Positions 32,523-40,882 of a stretch of 64,000 nt of DNA are shown piece by piece. Each line of letters starts with the position of its first letter. Position 1 is the stretch's first letter. Source of the DNA: Lysinimonas soli (lineage in GTDB: Bacteria > Actinomycetota > Actinomycetes > Actinomycetales > Microbacteriaceae); NCBI RefSeq assembly GCF_042655435.1, contig NZ_JBHSMG010000001.1:496001-560000 (forward strand). Direction: 5' to 3'. Both the position numbers and the translations under genes were made by a program. A model generated the notes under the pieces. The model had not been told where the DNA came from and made no database searches. It saw only the letters and a program-made list of their open reading frames with translations.

Positions 32523-33433
32523 GACTCGGGCTCATCCTCGGCGAGGTGGGGCAGGGATTCCGCCGCAACCTCTCGATGGTCATCTCGGTGATCCTCGTCA
32601 CCTTCATCTCCCTGACCTTCTTCGGCGCCGCGATCCTGCTGCAGTTCCAGATCAACCAGATGAAGGGCTACTGGTACGACCGGGCCCAGGTGGCCGTGTA
32701 CTTCTGCACGGATGTGTCGGTCGAGCCCTCCTGCAACGCGACCGAGGCGAGCGCCGACCAGATCGCGGCGGTCAAGGCGCAGCTCGACGGCACCACGCTC
32801 AAGCCGTACATCAAGCACGTCGACTTCGAGAACCACCAGCAGGCGTACGAGAACTTCAAGAAGCAGTTCGCGGGAACCTCCTTCGCCGACCTGGTGACGC
32901 CCGAGTATCTGTCGCAGACGTTCCGCGTCAACATGAAGAATCCGGGTCAGGCCGAGATCGTCATCGATCAGGTCAAGGCGATGCCCGGCGTGGAGCAGGT
33001 GGAGGACCAGCGCACCCTGCTCGATCCGATCTTCTCGATCATGAACGCGGCGAGCTACACGGCAATCGGGATCGCCGGCCTCATGCTCGTCGCCGCCGTG
33101 CTGCTCATCTCGACGACCATCCGGTTGAGCGCCTTCTCGCGACGCCGCGAGCTGGGCATCATGCGACTGGTCGGCGCCTCGAATCGCTTCATCGAGACCC
33201 CGTTCATCCTCGAGGGCATGCTGGCCGCTCTGATCGGATCGGTGCTGGCCGCCGGCGCGATCGTCGCCATCGTGCAGTTCTTCGTGCAGGGGTACCTGCA
33301 GCAGACGATCGCCAACACGGCGTTCGTCACGCTGACCGACGCGCTCCTCGTCGCGCCGATCCTCGTGGGGGTCGGGATGCTGCTGGCCGCCCTGTCGGCG
33401 AGCGTCGCCATCCGGCGGTATCTGAAGGTCTAG
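32519..33433 (+). CDS. ftsX: cell-division permease-like protein FtsX
   Basis: A 304-residue protein. TM1 is at about 20-42, then an extracellular domain of about 120 residues with one Cys pair (YFCTDVSVEPSCN), then three C-terminal helices around ISTTIRLSAFSRRRELGIMRLVGASNRFIETPFILEGM, the conserved FtsX loop. It transmits the FtsE ATP cycle to a secreted cell-wall hydrolase. ATG 32519 overlaps the ftsE stop by four bases. smpB follows after 50 bases. Confidence 0.95.
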   Translation: MRLGLILGEVGQGFRRNLSMVISVILVTFISLTFFGAAILLQFQINQMKGYWYDRAQVAVYFCTDVSVEPSCNATEASADQIAAVKAQLDGTTLKPYIKHVDFENHQQAYENFKKQFAGTSFADLVTPEYLSQTFRVNMKNPGQAEIVIDQVKAMPGVEQVEDQRTLLDPIFSIMNAASYTAIGIAGLMLVAAVLLISTTIRLSAFSRRRELGIMRLVGASNRFIETPFILEGMLAALIGSVLAAGAIVAIVQFFVQGYLQQTIANTAFVTLTDALLVAPILVGVGMLLAALSASVAIRRYLKV

Positions 33434-33483
33434 CCCGATTCGGATACACTGACAGGCTGCAATCGAGCCAGGAGGTGGGTCAC

Positions 33484-33963
33484 ATGCCGAAGAAGGAGCG
33501 CGGGAACGCGGTCGTCGCGACGAATCGTCGCGCCCGGCACGACTTCACCATCGAGGACACCTACGAGGCCGGCCTGGTGCTGACCGGCACCGAGGTCAAG
33601 TCGCTGCGAGAGGGCCGCGCCTCGCTCGTCGACGGCTATGCCTTCATCGACGGCAACGAGGCCTGGCTGGATTCGGTGCACATCCCCGAGTACACCGAGG
33701 GGACCTGGAACAACCACTCCCCGCGCCGCAAGCGCAAGTTGCTGCTGCACAAGGCCCAGATCATCAAGATCAGCCACAAGACCAAAGAGGGCGGCTACAC
33801 GCTCGTCCCGCTGCAGATCTACTTCGTCGACGGCCGAGCCAAGGTCGAGATCGCCGTGGCGAAGGGCAAGCGGGAGTACGACAAGCGGCAGGCCCTGCGC
33901 GAGCGCCAGGACAAGCGCGAGGCCGAGCGGGCGATGAACTCCAAGGGCCACCTGGGGGAGTAG
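33484..33963 (+). CDS. smpB: SsrA-binding protein SmpB
   Basis: Partner of tmRNA in rescuing stalled ribosomes. The 159-residue protein shows NRRARHDFTIEDTYEAGLVLTGTEVKSLREGRASLVDGYAFI, RKRKLLLHKAQI and a basic C-terminal tail (KREYDKRQALRERQDKREAERAM). AGGAGGTGG, 6 bases before the ATG, is the strongest ribosome site nearby, and TACACT (33445-33450) is a fair -10 box. Its RNA partner ssrA lies 8.3 kb downstream; the stop codon directly abuts the stop of the convergent livF. Confidence 0.97.
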   Translation: MPKKERGNAVVATNRRARHDFTIEDTYEAGLVLTGTEVKSLREGRASLVDGYAFIDGNEAWLDSVHIPEYTEGTWNNHSPRRKRKLLLHKAQIIKISHKTKEGGYTLVPLQIYFVDGRAKVEIAVAKGKREYDKRQALRERQDKREAERAMNSKGHLGE

Positions 33964-34728
33964 TCAGCGGGCCGCCTTCGCCGGTCCGCGAGCGCTGGCA
34001 CCAAGGTACAGCCGGGCGACTTCCGGGTCGTCGAGCAGCGCCTCTCCGGTGCCGGTCAATGCGACACGACCGGCTTCGAGAACGGCAGCCTTGTGGGCGA
34101 CGGCGAGCCCCGACCTGGCGTTCTGCTCGACGAGCAGTACCGTGCGCCCCTCGTCCGCCAACGCTGCGATGCTCGCGAAGACCGAGGTGCGTGATTTGGG
34201 GTCGAGGCCGATCGACGGTTCATCGAGCAGGATCAGTGCCGGATCGAGCATCAGCGATCGTGCCAGCTCGACCTGCTTCTGCTCGCCGCCGGAGAGCGAT
34301 CCTGCCTGCGCGTGCCGTCGGCGTGCCACGATCGGGAAGGTCTCGGCGACCTGCTCCATCCGCGTCCGGATGACGGCCTGATCGCTGAGGATGAAGGCGC
34401 CCATGAGCACGTTCTCCCAGACCGACATCGCCGGAAAGAGACTGCGCTCCTGCGGAACATGCACGATTCCGCGATCGAGGCGCTGACGTGAACTGAGGCG
34501 GCCGATGTCCTCCCCGGCGAACAGGATCGACCCATCGCGGTGGTGGAGCAATCCGCTGATCGTCTTGAGCACGGTCGACTTGCCCGCGCCGTTGGGTCCG
34601 ATGAGGCAGACGATCTCGCCTGAGGTCGCCGACAGTGTGACCCCCTTGAGGATCAGGCCGGCTCCGTAGCCGGCGGTGACGTCCTGCAGGCTCAGCAGCG
34701 GCTCGCGCGGCGGGGAGTCAGGCGCCAA
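33964..34728 (-). CDS. livF: branched-chain-amino-acid-type ABC transporter ATPase LivF
   Basis: A 254-residue ATPase with Walker A LIGPNGAGKSTVLKTISGL, Q-loop VPQERSLFPAMSV, signature SLSGGEQKQVELARSLM, Walker B LILLDEPSIGLDP and the LivF-type VEQN in place of the H-loop context. It is last in the livK-H-M-G-F order on this strand. The best start is TTG 34728, overlapping the end of livG by 11 bases. It shares no gap with smpB. HAAT-family systems carry branched-chain amino acids, but also urea, amides or aromatic acids. Confidence 0.9.
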   Translation of the reverse strand: MAPDSPPREPLLSLQDVTAGYGAGLILKGVTLSATSGEIVCLIGPNGAGKSTVLKTISGLLHHRDGSILFAGEDIGRLSSRQRLDRGIVHVPQERSLFPAMSVWENVLMGAFILSDQAVIRTRMEQVAETFPIVARRRHAQAGSLSGGEQKQVELARSLMLDPALILLDEPSIGLDPKSRTSVFASIAALADEGRTVLLVEQNARSGLAVAHKAAVLEAGRVALTGTGEALLDDPEVARLYLGASARGPAKAAR

Positions 34729-35452
34729 GGTATGCCTCCAGCACTCGAGGGTCGGACTGCACGTGCTCGGGGGTGCCGAACGCGATCGGGGCCCCCTGGT
34801 CGAGCACGATCACGGGATCGCACAATCTCATCACCAGTTGCATGTCGTGCTCGACGACGAGGAAGGTCACGCCGTCGGCGTGCCGTTGACGGATGTGCTG
34901 CTCCATCGTGTCGATCATGACGGGGTTCACTCCGGCGGTGGGTTCGTCGAGCAGGACCAGTTTCGGGTCGCTCATCAGCACCGAGGCGAACTCGAGCAGC
35001 TTGCGCTGCCCGTACGACAGCTCGCTCGCCTGCAGGTGGGCGAGTGACTCGAGCCGGAACTCCTGGAGCATGGTCGATGCCCGTTCACGGTCACTCTCCG
35101 ACACTCGTCGGCCGAAGAGCTGCCGCCAGGAGTACCCCGCCGCGACGACCAGGTTTTCTTCGACGCTGAGATCGGGAAAGATCCGGGCCTGCTGGAAGGT
35201 ACGGGAAAGCCCGCGACGGTACAGCTGGGCCGGCCGCGGCCGGGCGATCGGGTCGCCGCGGAAGCGGATCGCGCCCGAGTCGGCCTTGAGATAGCCGGTG
35301 ATGATGTTGAACACCGTCGTCTTGCCCGAACCGTTCGGTCCGATCAGAGCCGTGATCGTGCCTGGCTGCACTTCGAAGGAGCAGCGGTCGACGGCCGTCA
35401 CGCCGCCGAAGGTCTTCGTCAGTTCGTGCACGACCAGGAGTGCCTCGCTCAT
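34718..35452 (-). CDS. livG: branched-chain-amino-acid-type ABC transporter ATPase LivG
   Basis: A 244-residue ATPase: Walker A LIGPNGSGKTTVFNIITGYL, Q-loop TFQQARIFPDLSV, signature ELSYGQRKLLEFASVLM, Walker B LVLLDEPTAGVNP and H-loop VEHDMQLVM, all in the LivG style. ATG 35452 overlaps the livM stop by four bases (ATGA). The frame upstream of this ATG is a shadow of livM. It pairs with LivF to energise the LivH-LivM permease. Confidence 0.92.
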   Translation of the reverse strand: MSEALLVVHELTKTFGGVTAVDRCSFEVQPGTITALIGPNGSGKTTVFNIITGYLKADSGAIRFRGDPIARPRPAQLYRRGLSRTFQQARIFPDLSVEENLVVAAGYSWRQLFGRRVSESDRERASTMLQEFRLESLAHLQASELSYGQRKLLEFASVLMSDPKLVLLDEPTAGVNPVMIDTMEQHIRQRHADGVTFLVVEHDMQLVMRLCDPVIVLDQGAPIAFGTPEHVQSDPRVLEAYLGA

Positions 35453-36492
35453 CGGTTGACCGTCGCCTCTCGAGGTGTCGTCTGTTCGGAGGGTGAGCCG
35501 GCGCCGTCGGCGGTCCCGTCGGCGGTCCGCCGGGCTCTGCGGCTGCGCATCCGTTGCGTGATCGTAGGCAGGATCCCGCGGGGCAGGAACAGGATGATGA
35601 TCAGGAAGACGGCCGCGTAGGCGATCAGGTAGAGCTCGCTCGCCCCGAACGCCTGCGCGAAGTACTCCTGCACCGGGATCAGGATGAAAGCCCCGAGCAC
35701 CGGACCCCAGAGCGTCGCGCGTCCGCCCAGGAAGGTCATCAGCACCATCCCGATCGTGATCAACGGGTCGATCGCGAACTGCGGGTAGATGAAGCCGACG
35801 TAGTACGCCCAGATGCCTCCGGCCATCGCCACCAGGCCGGCACTGACGCCGAACGAGATGAGCTTGACGGCGGTGACGCGAACGCCCACGCCGTGCGCCT
35901 TGTCCTCGTCGGCGCGGACGGTGGCGAGCGAGAGGCCGATCTTCGAGTTGCGGAAGTAGAACGACACCCCCATCGCGACGGCTAGCAGGATCAGCATCGC
36001 GAAGTAGAACGGCCAGTCGAAGGTGTCGACTCCGAACGGGGGCGGCGCCACGCTCGCGCCCTGCGCGCCGCCGGTCACGCCCTTGAGGTTGAACGCGAGA
36101 GTCTGCGCGATGAACAGGATGGTGATGGTGACGATCGCGAAGACATCGGCACGCGTGCGCATCGAGACCCATCCGATCGGGACCGCGACGAGACCGACCG
36201 CGAGTCCGATCAGCGGAAGCACCAGGAAGGGGAGGTATCCGCCGTAGACGTCCTTCGAGAACAGGATGCCGATCGCGTACGCCCCGATCCCGAAGAAGGC
36301 GACGTGGCCGAGCGAGGGGTATCCGGCGTAGCCTCCGACCAGATTCCACGAACTCGCGAGCCCGGCATACATGATCGTGAAGATCAGGGTGCTCAGAACC
36401 CACCCGGGCGCTCCCAGGAGGGGGATCGCGGCCAACAGGAGGAAGAACACACCGGCGCGGAGCAGGCCCGCCCGCGTGATCCCGCCCCTCAC
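35449..36492 (-). CDS. livM: branched-chain-amino-acid-type ABC transporter permease LivM
   Basis: A 347-residue permease with about nine helices. The LivM signature is ASSWNLVGGYAGYPSLGHVAFFGIGAYA, and the EAA-like coupling loop is RNSKIGLSLATVRADEDKAHGVGVRV. The tail (RRARRTADGTADGAGSPSEQTT) is charged and disordered. GTG 36492 overlaps the livH stop (GTGA). Confidence 0.92.
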   Translation of the reverse strand: MRGGITRAGLLRAGVFFLLLAAIPLLGAPGWVLSTLIFTIMYAGLASSWNLVGGYAGYPSLGHVAFFGIGAYAIGILFSKDVYGGYLPFLVLPLIGLAVGLVAVPIGWVSMRTRADVFAIVTITILFIAQTLAFNLKGVTGGAQGASVAPPPFGVDTFDWPFYFAMLILLAVAMGVSFYFRNSKIGLSLATVRADEDKAHGVGVRVTAVKLISFGVSAGLVAMAGGIWAYYVGFIYPQFAIDPLITIGMVLMTFLGGRATLWGPVLGAFILIPVQEYFAQAFGASELYLIAYAAVFLIIILFLPRGILPTITQRMRSRRARRTADGTADGAGSPSEQTTPREATVNR

Positions 36493-37367
36493 AGCGCACC
36501 TCGGGTGCGCACGCCGAACAGCCCACGTGGCCGCAGGAGAAGCACCAGCAGCAGCACGATGAAGAAGCTGAAGTCCGACCAGATCGGCGAGGCGAGGGCC
36601 GAGACCACCGAGGACGCCACACCCATGACGAGGGCAGCGATGACGGAGCCTCCGATGCTGCCGAGACCGCCGAGCACGACGATCGTGAGAAGGCGGCTGA
36701 TCAGGTCGTAGTGGCTTCCAGGATTGAATGAGTTCAACATGCCGAACACCGATCCCGCGGCCGCCGCCGTCGCAGTGCCGAGCCCGAATCCGATGGCCGA
36801 CACCCGCTGGGCATTGACCCCGAGCAGCTGTGCCGACATCGGATTCTGGACCGTGGCCCGCACGGAGCGGCCGAACTTGGTTCGCTGCAGGATCAGGTAG
36901 AGCACGCCGAGCATCACGAGCGACAGTGCGAATGCCACGAAGCGCACCAGGCTCACCTGGTAGCCGAGGATCGTCCAACTGGTGTTGGCGTAGCTCGGTT
37001 GCACGTTGGTCAGCGTCGCCCCGTATGCGAACGACAGGACACCCTCGATCCCCAGGGCGACTGCGAAGGTGACGAGCAGGGACAGCTGGGCGACGTCGTC
37101 GCTGTGCAGGGGCCGAAGGAGGGCCCACTGCACAGCGACGCCGACGAGGAACAGGAGCGGTGTGGTGATCAGCACCGAGAGGAACGGATCGATGCCCAGT
37201 TGCGAGAACAGGGTGTAGGTCAGGTACGCCCCGAGGACCACCAGCGCGCCCTGCGCCAGATTCACCACCTTCATGATTCCGAAGATGAGCGTCTGGCCGC
37301 TCGCCATGAGGGCGTAGACCCCGCCGGTCAGGACACCGAGGATAATCGCCTGGATCAGCGCGTGCAT
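36489..37367 (-). CDS. livH: branched-chain-amino-acid-type ABC transporter permease LivH
   Basis: A 292-residue permease with about eight helices. It has the LivH start GVLTGGVYALMASGQTLIFGIMKVVNLAQGALVVLGAYL and the loop FGRSVRATVQNPMSAQLLGVNAQRVSAIGFGLG. I chose ATG 37367 (MHALIQAIILG); the frame runs 33 codons upstream into the binding-protein gene. It starts 11 bases after the binding-protein stop, so the five transporter genes form one operon. Confidence 0.92.
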   Translation of the reverse strand: MHALIQAIILGVLTGGVYALMASGQTLIFGIMKVVNLAQGALVVLGAYLTYTLFSQLGIDPFLSVLITTPLLFLVGVAVQWALLRPLHSDDVAQLSLLVTFAVALGIEGVLSFAYGATLTNVQPSYANTSWTILGYQVSLVRFVAFALSLVMLGVLYLILQRTKFGRSVRATVQNPMSAQLLGVNAQRVSAIGFGLGTATAAAAGSVFGMLNSFNPGSHYDLISRLLTIVVLGGLGSIGGSVIAALVMGVASSVVSALASPIWSDFSFFIVLLLVLLLRPRGLFGVRTRGAL

Positions 37368-37378
37368 GCCCGCGCCGC

Positions 37379-38629
37379 TCAGCCGGCCCAATGCGGCTTG
37401 GGAGCGACCGGGGAGGTCGCAGCCGTCGCCGCCGGGAAGACCGTCGTCAGTTTGCCCTTGATCCACTGCACCAACAGGTACGCGCCCTTGGGTGCGCCGT
37501 ACTGGTCCCAGCTCAGCTTGCCGACCAGCGTCGGCCAGGTGCCGGTGTGCAGCGTCTTGATGATGGTGGCGTTGTCGACCTTGCCCGTCTTCTTCGCGAC
37601 CTCATCGAGCAGCATGCCGGCGGAGTACGCCTCTGCCGAGGTCGGGTCGATGCTCTGGGCGGTTCCGCCGTACTTCGCCGTGTAGTCGGCGATGAACTTC
37701 GCGCTGCCCTCGACGGTGGAGTCGGCGTACCAGTCGGCGCTGGAGAAGACACCCTCGGTGTTGGCGATCCCGACGGCATTCGGGAAGTCGGCCGGCGAGT
37801 TCGCCCCGTTCGACTCGAACAGCCACTTCGGGTTGAACTTCAGTTGGATCATGGCCTTGATCTGGGCGAACGCATCGGCCTCCTGGCTGCCCCCGACCAC
37901 GACATCCGGATCGGTCGCGGCCATGCCCGACATGATCGGAGTCATGTCGGCGGTCTCGGCCGGGTAGGTCTGGTCGTAGACCGTCTTGATCCCTGCGGCT
38001 TCGAAGCGCTTCTGGATGTTCTCGGCGATCGGAGCCGCGAAGGGGTCGTCGAGCTTGGCGTACGCGGCCGTCTTGGGGCGCTGGTCCGCCGGCAGCGAGA
38101 GGATGTAGTCGGCGAAGACGTTGCCTCCTTCTGTCGTGGGGGCGGGCTGCACGAAGAAGAGGTTGCCGAGCTTCTGCGCGAAGACCGAGGGGCCACCGCC
38201 CGCCGGCTCGATGAACGAGTAGCCGTAGCGGTTCACCACGCGAGACGCCGGCACGGTCAGCAGGCTCGAGAACGGGCCGAAGACGATGTCGACCTTCTTC
38301 TGGGTGATCAGGTTTGTGTAGTTGGTCACGACCTGGTCGGGGCTCGAGGCGTCGTCGACGATGGTGAGCTGCACCTTGCGTCCGAGCACTCCGCCCGCTT
38401 TGTTGGTCACATCGGCCCAGAGCTCGTAGCCGCGTTGGGCGGCCTTCCCCGAGTCGGAGAAGTCACCCGAGAGCGACAGCGAGATCCCGATGGTGAGCGG
38501 GCTGCCGTTCGACGGCGTCGTCGACCCTCCGGTCGAACATCCGCTGAGCAGGAGGGCGGCGGCGGCCAGGGCGGCGGCTGCGGCGAGTGCTCTCCTACGT
38601 GGCAGCCCGGCGAGATTGTGAAGTTGCAT
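37379..38629 (-). CDS. ABC transporter substrate-binding lipoprotein (LivK-like)
   Basis: A 416-residue lipoprotein with lipobox LLSGCS at about residues 27-32. The mature part starts PLTIGISLSLSGDFSDSGKAAQRGYELWADVTNKAGGVLGRKV, the periplasmic-binding type I (Peripla_BP_6) signature. It delivers substrate to LivHMGF. ATG 38629 is preferred to the adjacent ATG 38632 because the AAGGAG site then has 5-base spacing. Upstream lies a LacI-type operator overlapping a TTGACA promoter. The ligand is unknown; the co-regulated oxidoreductase and M24 enzyme suggest a catabolic substrate. Confidence 0.9.
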   Translation of the reverse strand: MQLHNLAGLPRRRALAAAAALAAAALLLSGCSTGGSTTPSNGSPLTIGISLSLSGDFSDSGKAAQRGYELWADVTNKAGGVLGRKVQLTIVDDASSPDQVVTNYTNLITQKKVDIVFGPFSSLLTVPASRVVNRYGYSFIEPAGGGPSVFAQKLGNLFFVQPAPTTEGGNVFADYILSLPADQRPKTAAYAKLDDPFAAPIAENIQKRFEAAGIKTVYDQTYPAETADMTPIMSGMAATDPDVVVGGSQEADAFAQIKAMIQLKFNPKWLFESNGANSPADFPNAVGIANTEGVFSSADWYADSTVEGSAKFIADYTAKYGGTAQSIDPTSAEAYSAGMLLDEVAKKTGKVDNATIIKTLHTGTWPTLVGKLSWDQYGAPKGAYLLVQWIKGKLTTVFPAATAATSPVAPKPHWAG

Positions 38630-38710
38630 CATTGCTCCTTACAAGGGGAAGTGCGCGGCTGCCCGGAACGCGGAGAAACGGGCGACGGTGCCAACATTTC
38701 GATTCGAACC

Positions 38711-38754
38711 GCAATCGTTTGCACCACGATGGCACCACTCCAGACGGCTGTCAA
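38711..38754 (-). promoter_or_regulatory. promoter and LacI-type operator of the liv operon
   Basis: On the minus strand: -35 TTGACA (38754-38749), 17-base spacer, weak -10 CATCGT (38731-38726), then three bases and GCAAACGATTGC (38722-38711). The operator differs at one position from the perfect palindrome at 39886-39897 and would overlap the transcription start. Confidence 0.75.
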
Positions 38755-38779
38755 GCATGCCGAGGTTGCCCGGCGCGGC

Positions 38780-39793
38780 TCAGCGGACCGGGCCGGTGGA
38801 GGCGCGAACGATGAGCTCGACGGGAAGCACGAGCCGCACCGGCGTCGATCCCGAGTCGTCGATCTGGTCGAGCAGAATGCGTGCCGATTCGGATCCGAGC
38901 TGGAAGTGAGGCGTGCGGACGGTCGTCATGGCGGGCTGGAAGTCACCCGCGAACGGCATGTCGTTGAAGCCGACGACCGAGACGTCGTCGGGGCAGCGCA
39001 GGCCGTGTCGTCGCAGGGAGTGGTAGACCCCGAGCGCGAGCAGGTCGTTGCCGGCAACGATCGCCGTCGGACGGCCGGCGCTCGATGCGAGCACCTCGTC
39101 CATCGCCCGCTGGCCCTCATCGACGCTGTAGGCCGAGGTCGGCACGATCGCGCCGTCCAGGCCGAGTTCGCGGCAGCCCGCGGCGAATGCCTCCGCCCGC
39201 ACCTGACTGGTCGAGAAGGTCGACGGGCCGGCGAGATGCACGAGTCGGCGGTGACCCAGGGCGGCGAGATGCTCCAAAGATTCCCGTATTCCTTGGGCAT
39301 CGTCGCCGACGACGGCGGGATACGGCACGCCGCGCGAGTCGCGATTCACCATCACCGCGTGGATTCCCCGCTTGTATGCCTCGCCGGCGATCGAGGGGCC
39401 GGCATGACCCGTCGCGAAGATGAAGCCGTCGACCTGGCGCTGTACGAGGGAGTCGAAGAGCAGGCGTTCGGTCGCGTCGCTGCCGTCGGTGTTGACGACG
39501 ACCGGCGAGTAGCCGCGCGGCGCGAGGTAGCTGTCGATCCCGCGGACGATCGGCGGGAAGATCGGATTCGTCAGGTCGGGGATGATGACGCCGATGGTCA
39601 TCGACGAACTGGTTCTCAGTCCGCGTGCGATCGAGTTGGGCGTGTAACCGAGCTGCTTCGCTGCGGCCCTGACGCGCCCCGCGGTCTCGATGTTGACCTG
39701 ATCCTGCGTCTTCAGATTGAGCGCGCGAGACACGGTACCCGGGTGCACCCCTGCGAGGGTCGCGACGTCGGCGATCGTCACACGCCTCGACAT
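38780..39793 (-). CDS. LacI-family transcriptional regulator of the liv/catabolic cassette
   Basis: A 337-residue repressor. The N-terminal helix-turn-helix is VTIADVATLAGVHPGTVSRALN, followed by the hinge helix (AKQLGYTPNSIARGLRT) and a periplasmic-binding-type effector domain (IGVIIPDLTNPIFPPIVRGIDSYL; VVGFNDMPFAGDFQPAMTTVR). I chose ATG 39793 because it puts the HTH at the usual position. Two related 12-bp operators flank the gene: one before the liv operon, one between this gene and the divergent dehydrogenase, so it probably controls both and itself. The effector is likely the transported compound or a breakdown product (inferred). Confidence 0.93.
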   Translation of the reverse strand: MSRRVTIADVATLAGVHPGTVSRALNLKTQDQVNIETAGRVRAAAKQLGYTPNSIARGLRTSSSMTIGVIIPDLTNPIFPPIVRGIDSYLAPRGYSPVVVNTDGSDATERLLFDSLVQRQVDGFIFATGHAGPSIAGEAYKRGIHAVMVNRDSRGVPYPAVVGDDAQGIRESLEHLAALGHRRLVHLAGPSTFSTSQVRAEAFAAGCRELGLDGAIVPTSAYSVDEGQRAMDEVLASSAGRPTAIVAGNDLLALGVYHSLRRHGLRCPDDVSVVGFNDMPFAGDFQPAMTTVRTPHFQLGSESARILLDQIDDSGSTPVRLVLPVELIVRASTGPVR

Positions 39794-39845
39794 GGCACAA
39801 CGATAGCAGTCGCTCTTCGCGGCGATGGTGGATGCGTCAGGTGAG

Positions 39846-39897
39846 TTGACGGCGGCGCCGCGCAGGTCCCATAATGGCGAAAACCGCAATCGATTGC
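39846..39897 (+). promoter_or_regulatory. promoter and perfect LacI-type operator of the dehydrogenase-M24 genes
   Basis: -35 TTGACG (39846-39851), 18-base spacer, -10 CATAAT (39870-39875), then the perfect palindrome GCAATCGATTGC (39886-39897) at about the transcription start. This is an unusually good sigma-70-type promoter for the region and a classic repression layout. The operator is also 93 bases before the divergent lacI-type gene. Confidence 0.8.
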
Positions 39898-39934
39898 ATT
39901 CTGTCGATGCGGAAATCGTCCTAAGGAGAACGCG

Positions 39935-40882
39935 ATGGCGCCCACCGAGAAGCCGACGATCGGATGGATCGGCACCGGCCGAATGGGTGCCGCGCTCGCG
40001 ACGCGCCTGTTGGACGCGGGGTACGATCTCGCGGTCTACAACCGCACGCGATCGAAGGCCGAGCCGCTCGCGGCGAAGGGCGCCACCCTGGTGGATCGCC
40101 CCGTCGACCTCGCGGATCGGGACGTCGTCTTCATCATGGTGTCCGCCTCGCGCGATCTCGAGGCCGTGACCACCGGCGAGGGCGGCGTGCTCACCGATCC
40201 CTCCGTCGCACCGCGCATCATCGTCGACTCCTCAACGGTGTCTCCCGAGACATCGGCCGAGATCCGCGCGGCGGCGGCCGCGCGCGGCAGCGAGTTCCTG
40301 GCCACGCCGGTCAGCGGCAATCCGAAGGTGATCTCGTCAGGCAAGCTCACCGTCGCGGTATCGGGGCCTCGTGAGGCGTTCGACCGGGTCGAGCCGCTTC
40401 TGCGGGCACTCGGGCGCGGCGTCACCTACGTGGGCGATGGCGAACTGGCGCGCCTCGTCAAGATCGCGCACAACGTCTTTCTCGGTGTCGTCATCCAGTC
40501 GTTGGTCGAGGTCACGGTGCTCGCCGAGCGCGGCGGCGTGAGCCGGGCGGTGTTCCTCGAGTTCCTCAACGACTCGGTGATGGGTTCGGCATACACCCGG
40601 TACAAGTCGCCGGCACTGGTCAACCTCGACTTCCATGCGACCTTCACCAACGTGTTGCTCAACAAGGACATCGAGCTCGGACTCGCGGCCGGCCGGCAAC
40701 TCGGGGTTCCGATGCCGATCGCGTCGGCGACGGGCATGCTGGTGGCCGAGGCAATCGGGGCCGGATACACCGACGAGGACTTCGCGACGCTCCTGCTCGA
40801 GCAGGCCCGCCGATCCGGCTATCAGGTCGTCTCCGAGAACACCCCGGTGGATGACGGGCTCGCTCCGGAGACGCGCTCATGA
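39935..40882 (+). CDS. NAD(P)-dependent beta-hydroxyacid dehydrogenase (3-hydroxyisobutyrate dehydrogenase family)
   Basis: A 315-residue oxidoreductase. The Rossmann motif is IGWIGTGRMGAALATRLLDAG near the N-terminus; NRT at about 36 suggests NADP preference. The substrate loop is DSSTVSPETS and TPVSGNPKVISSGKL, and the catalytic Lys lies in LVKIAHNVFLG (about residue 181). The family oxidises 3-hydroxyisobutyrate or reduces tartronate semialdehyde and similar acids. CTAAGGAGAA supplies a strong ribosome site. It is under a LacI-type operator and overlaps the M24 gene by four bases. Confidence 0.9.
   Translation: MAPTEKPTIGWIGTGRMGAALATRLLDAGYDLAVYNRTRSKAEPLAAKGATLVDRPVDLADRDVVFIMVSASRDLEAVTTGEGGVLTDPSVAPRIIVDSSTVSPETSAEIRAAAAARGSEFLATPVSGNPKVISSGKLTVAVSGPREAFDRVEPLLRALGRGVTYVGDGELARLVKIAHNVFLGVVIQSLVEVTVLAERGGVSRAVFLEFLNDSVMGSAYTRYKSPALVNLDFHATFTNVLLNKDIELGLAAGRQLGVPMPIASATGMLVAEAIGAGYTDEDFATLLLEQARRSGYQVVSENTPVDDGLAPETRS

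Noticed and set aside
34718..36622. 634-codon fusion of a transporter permease and LivG
   Set aside because: Only the part from ATG 35452 is LivG; the upstream portion is an out-of-frame shadow of livM.
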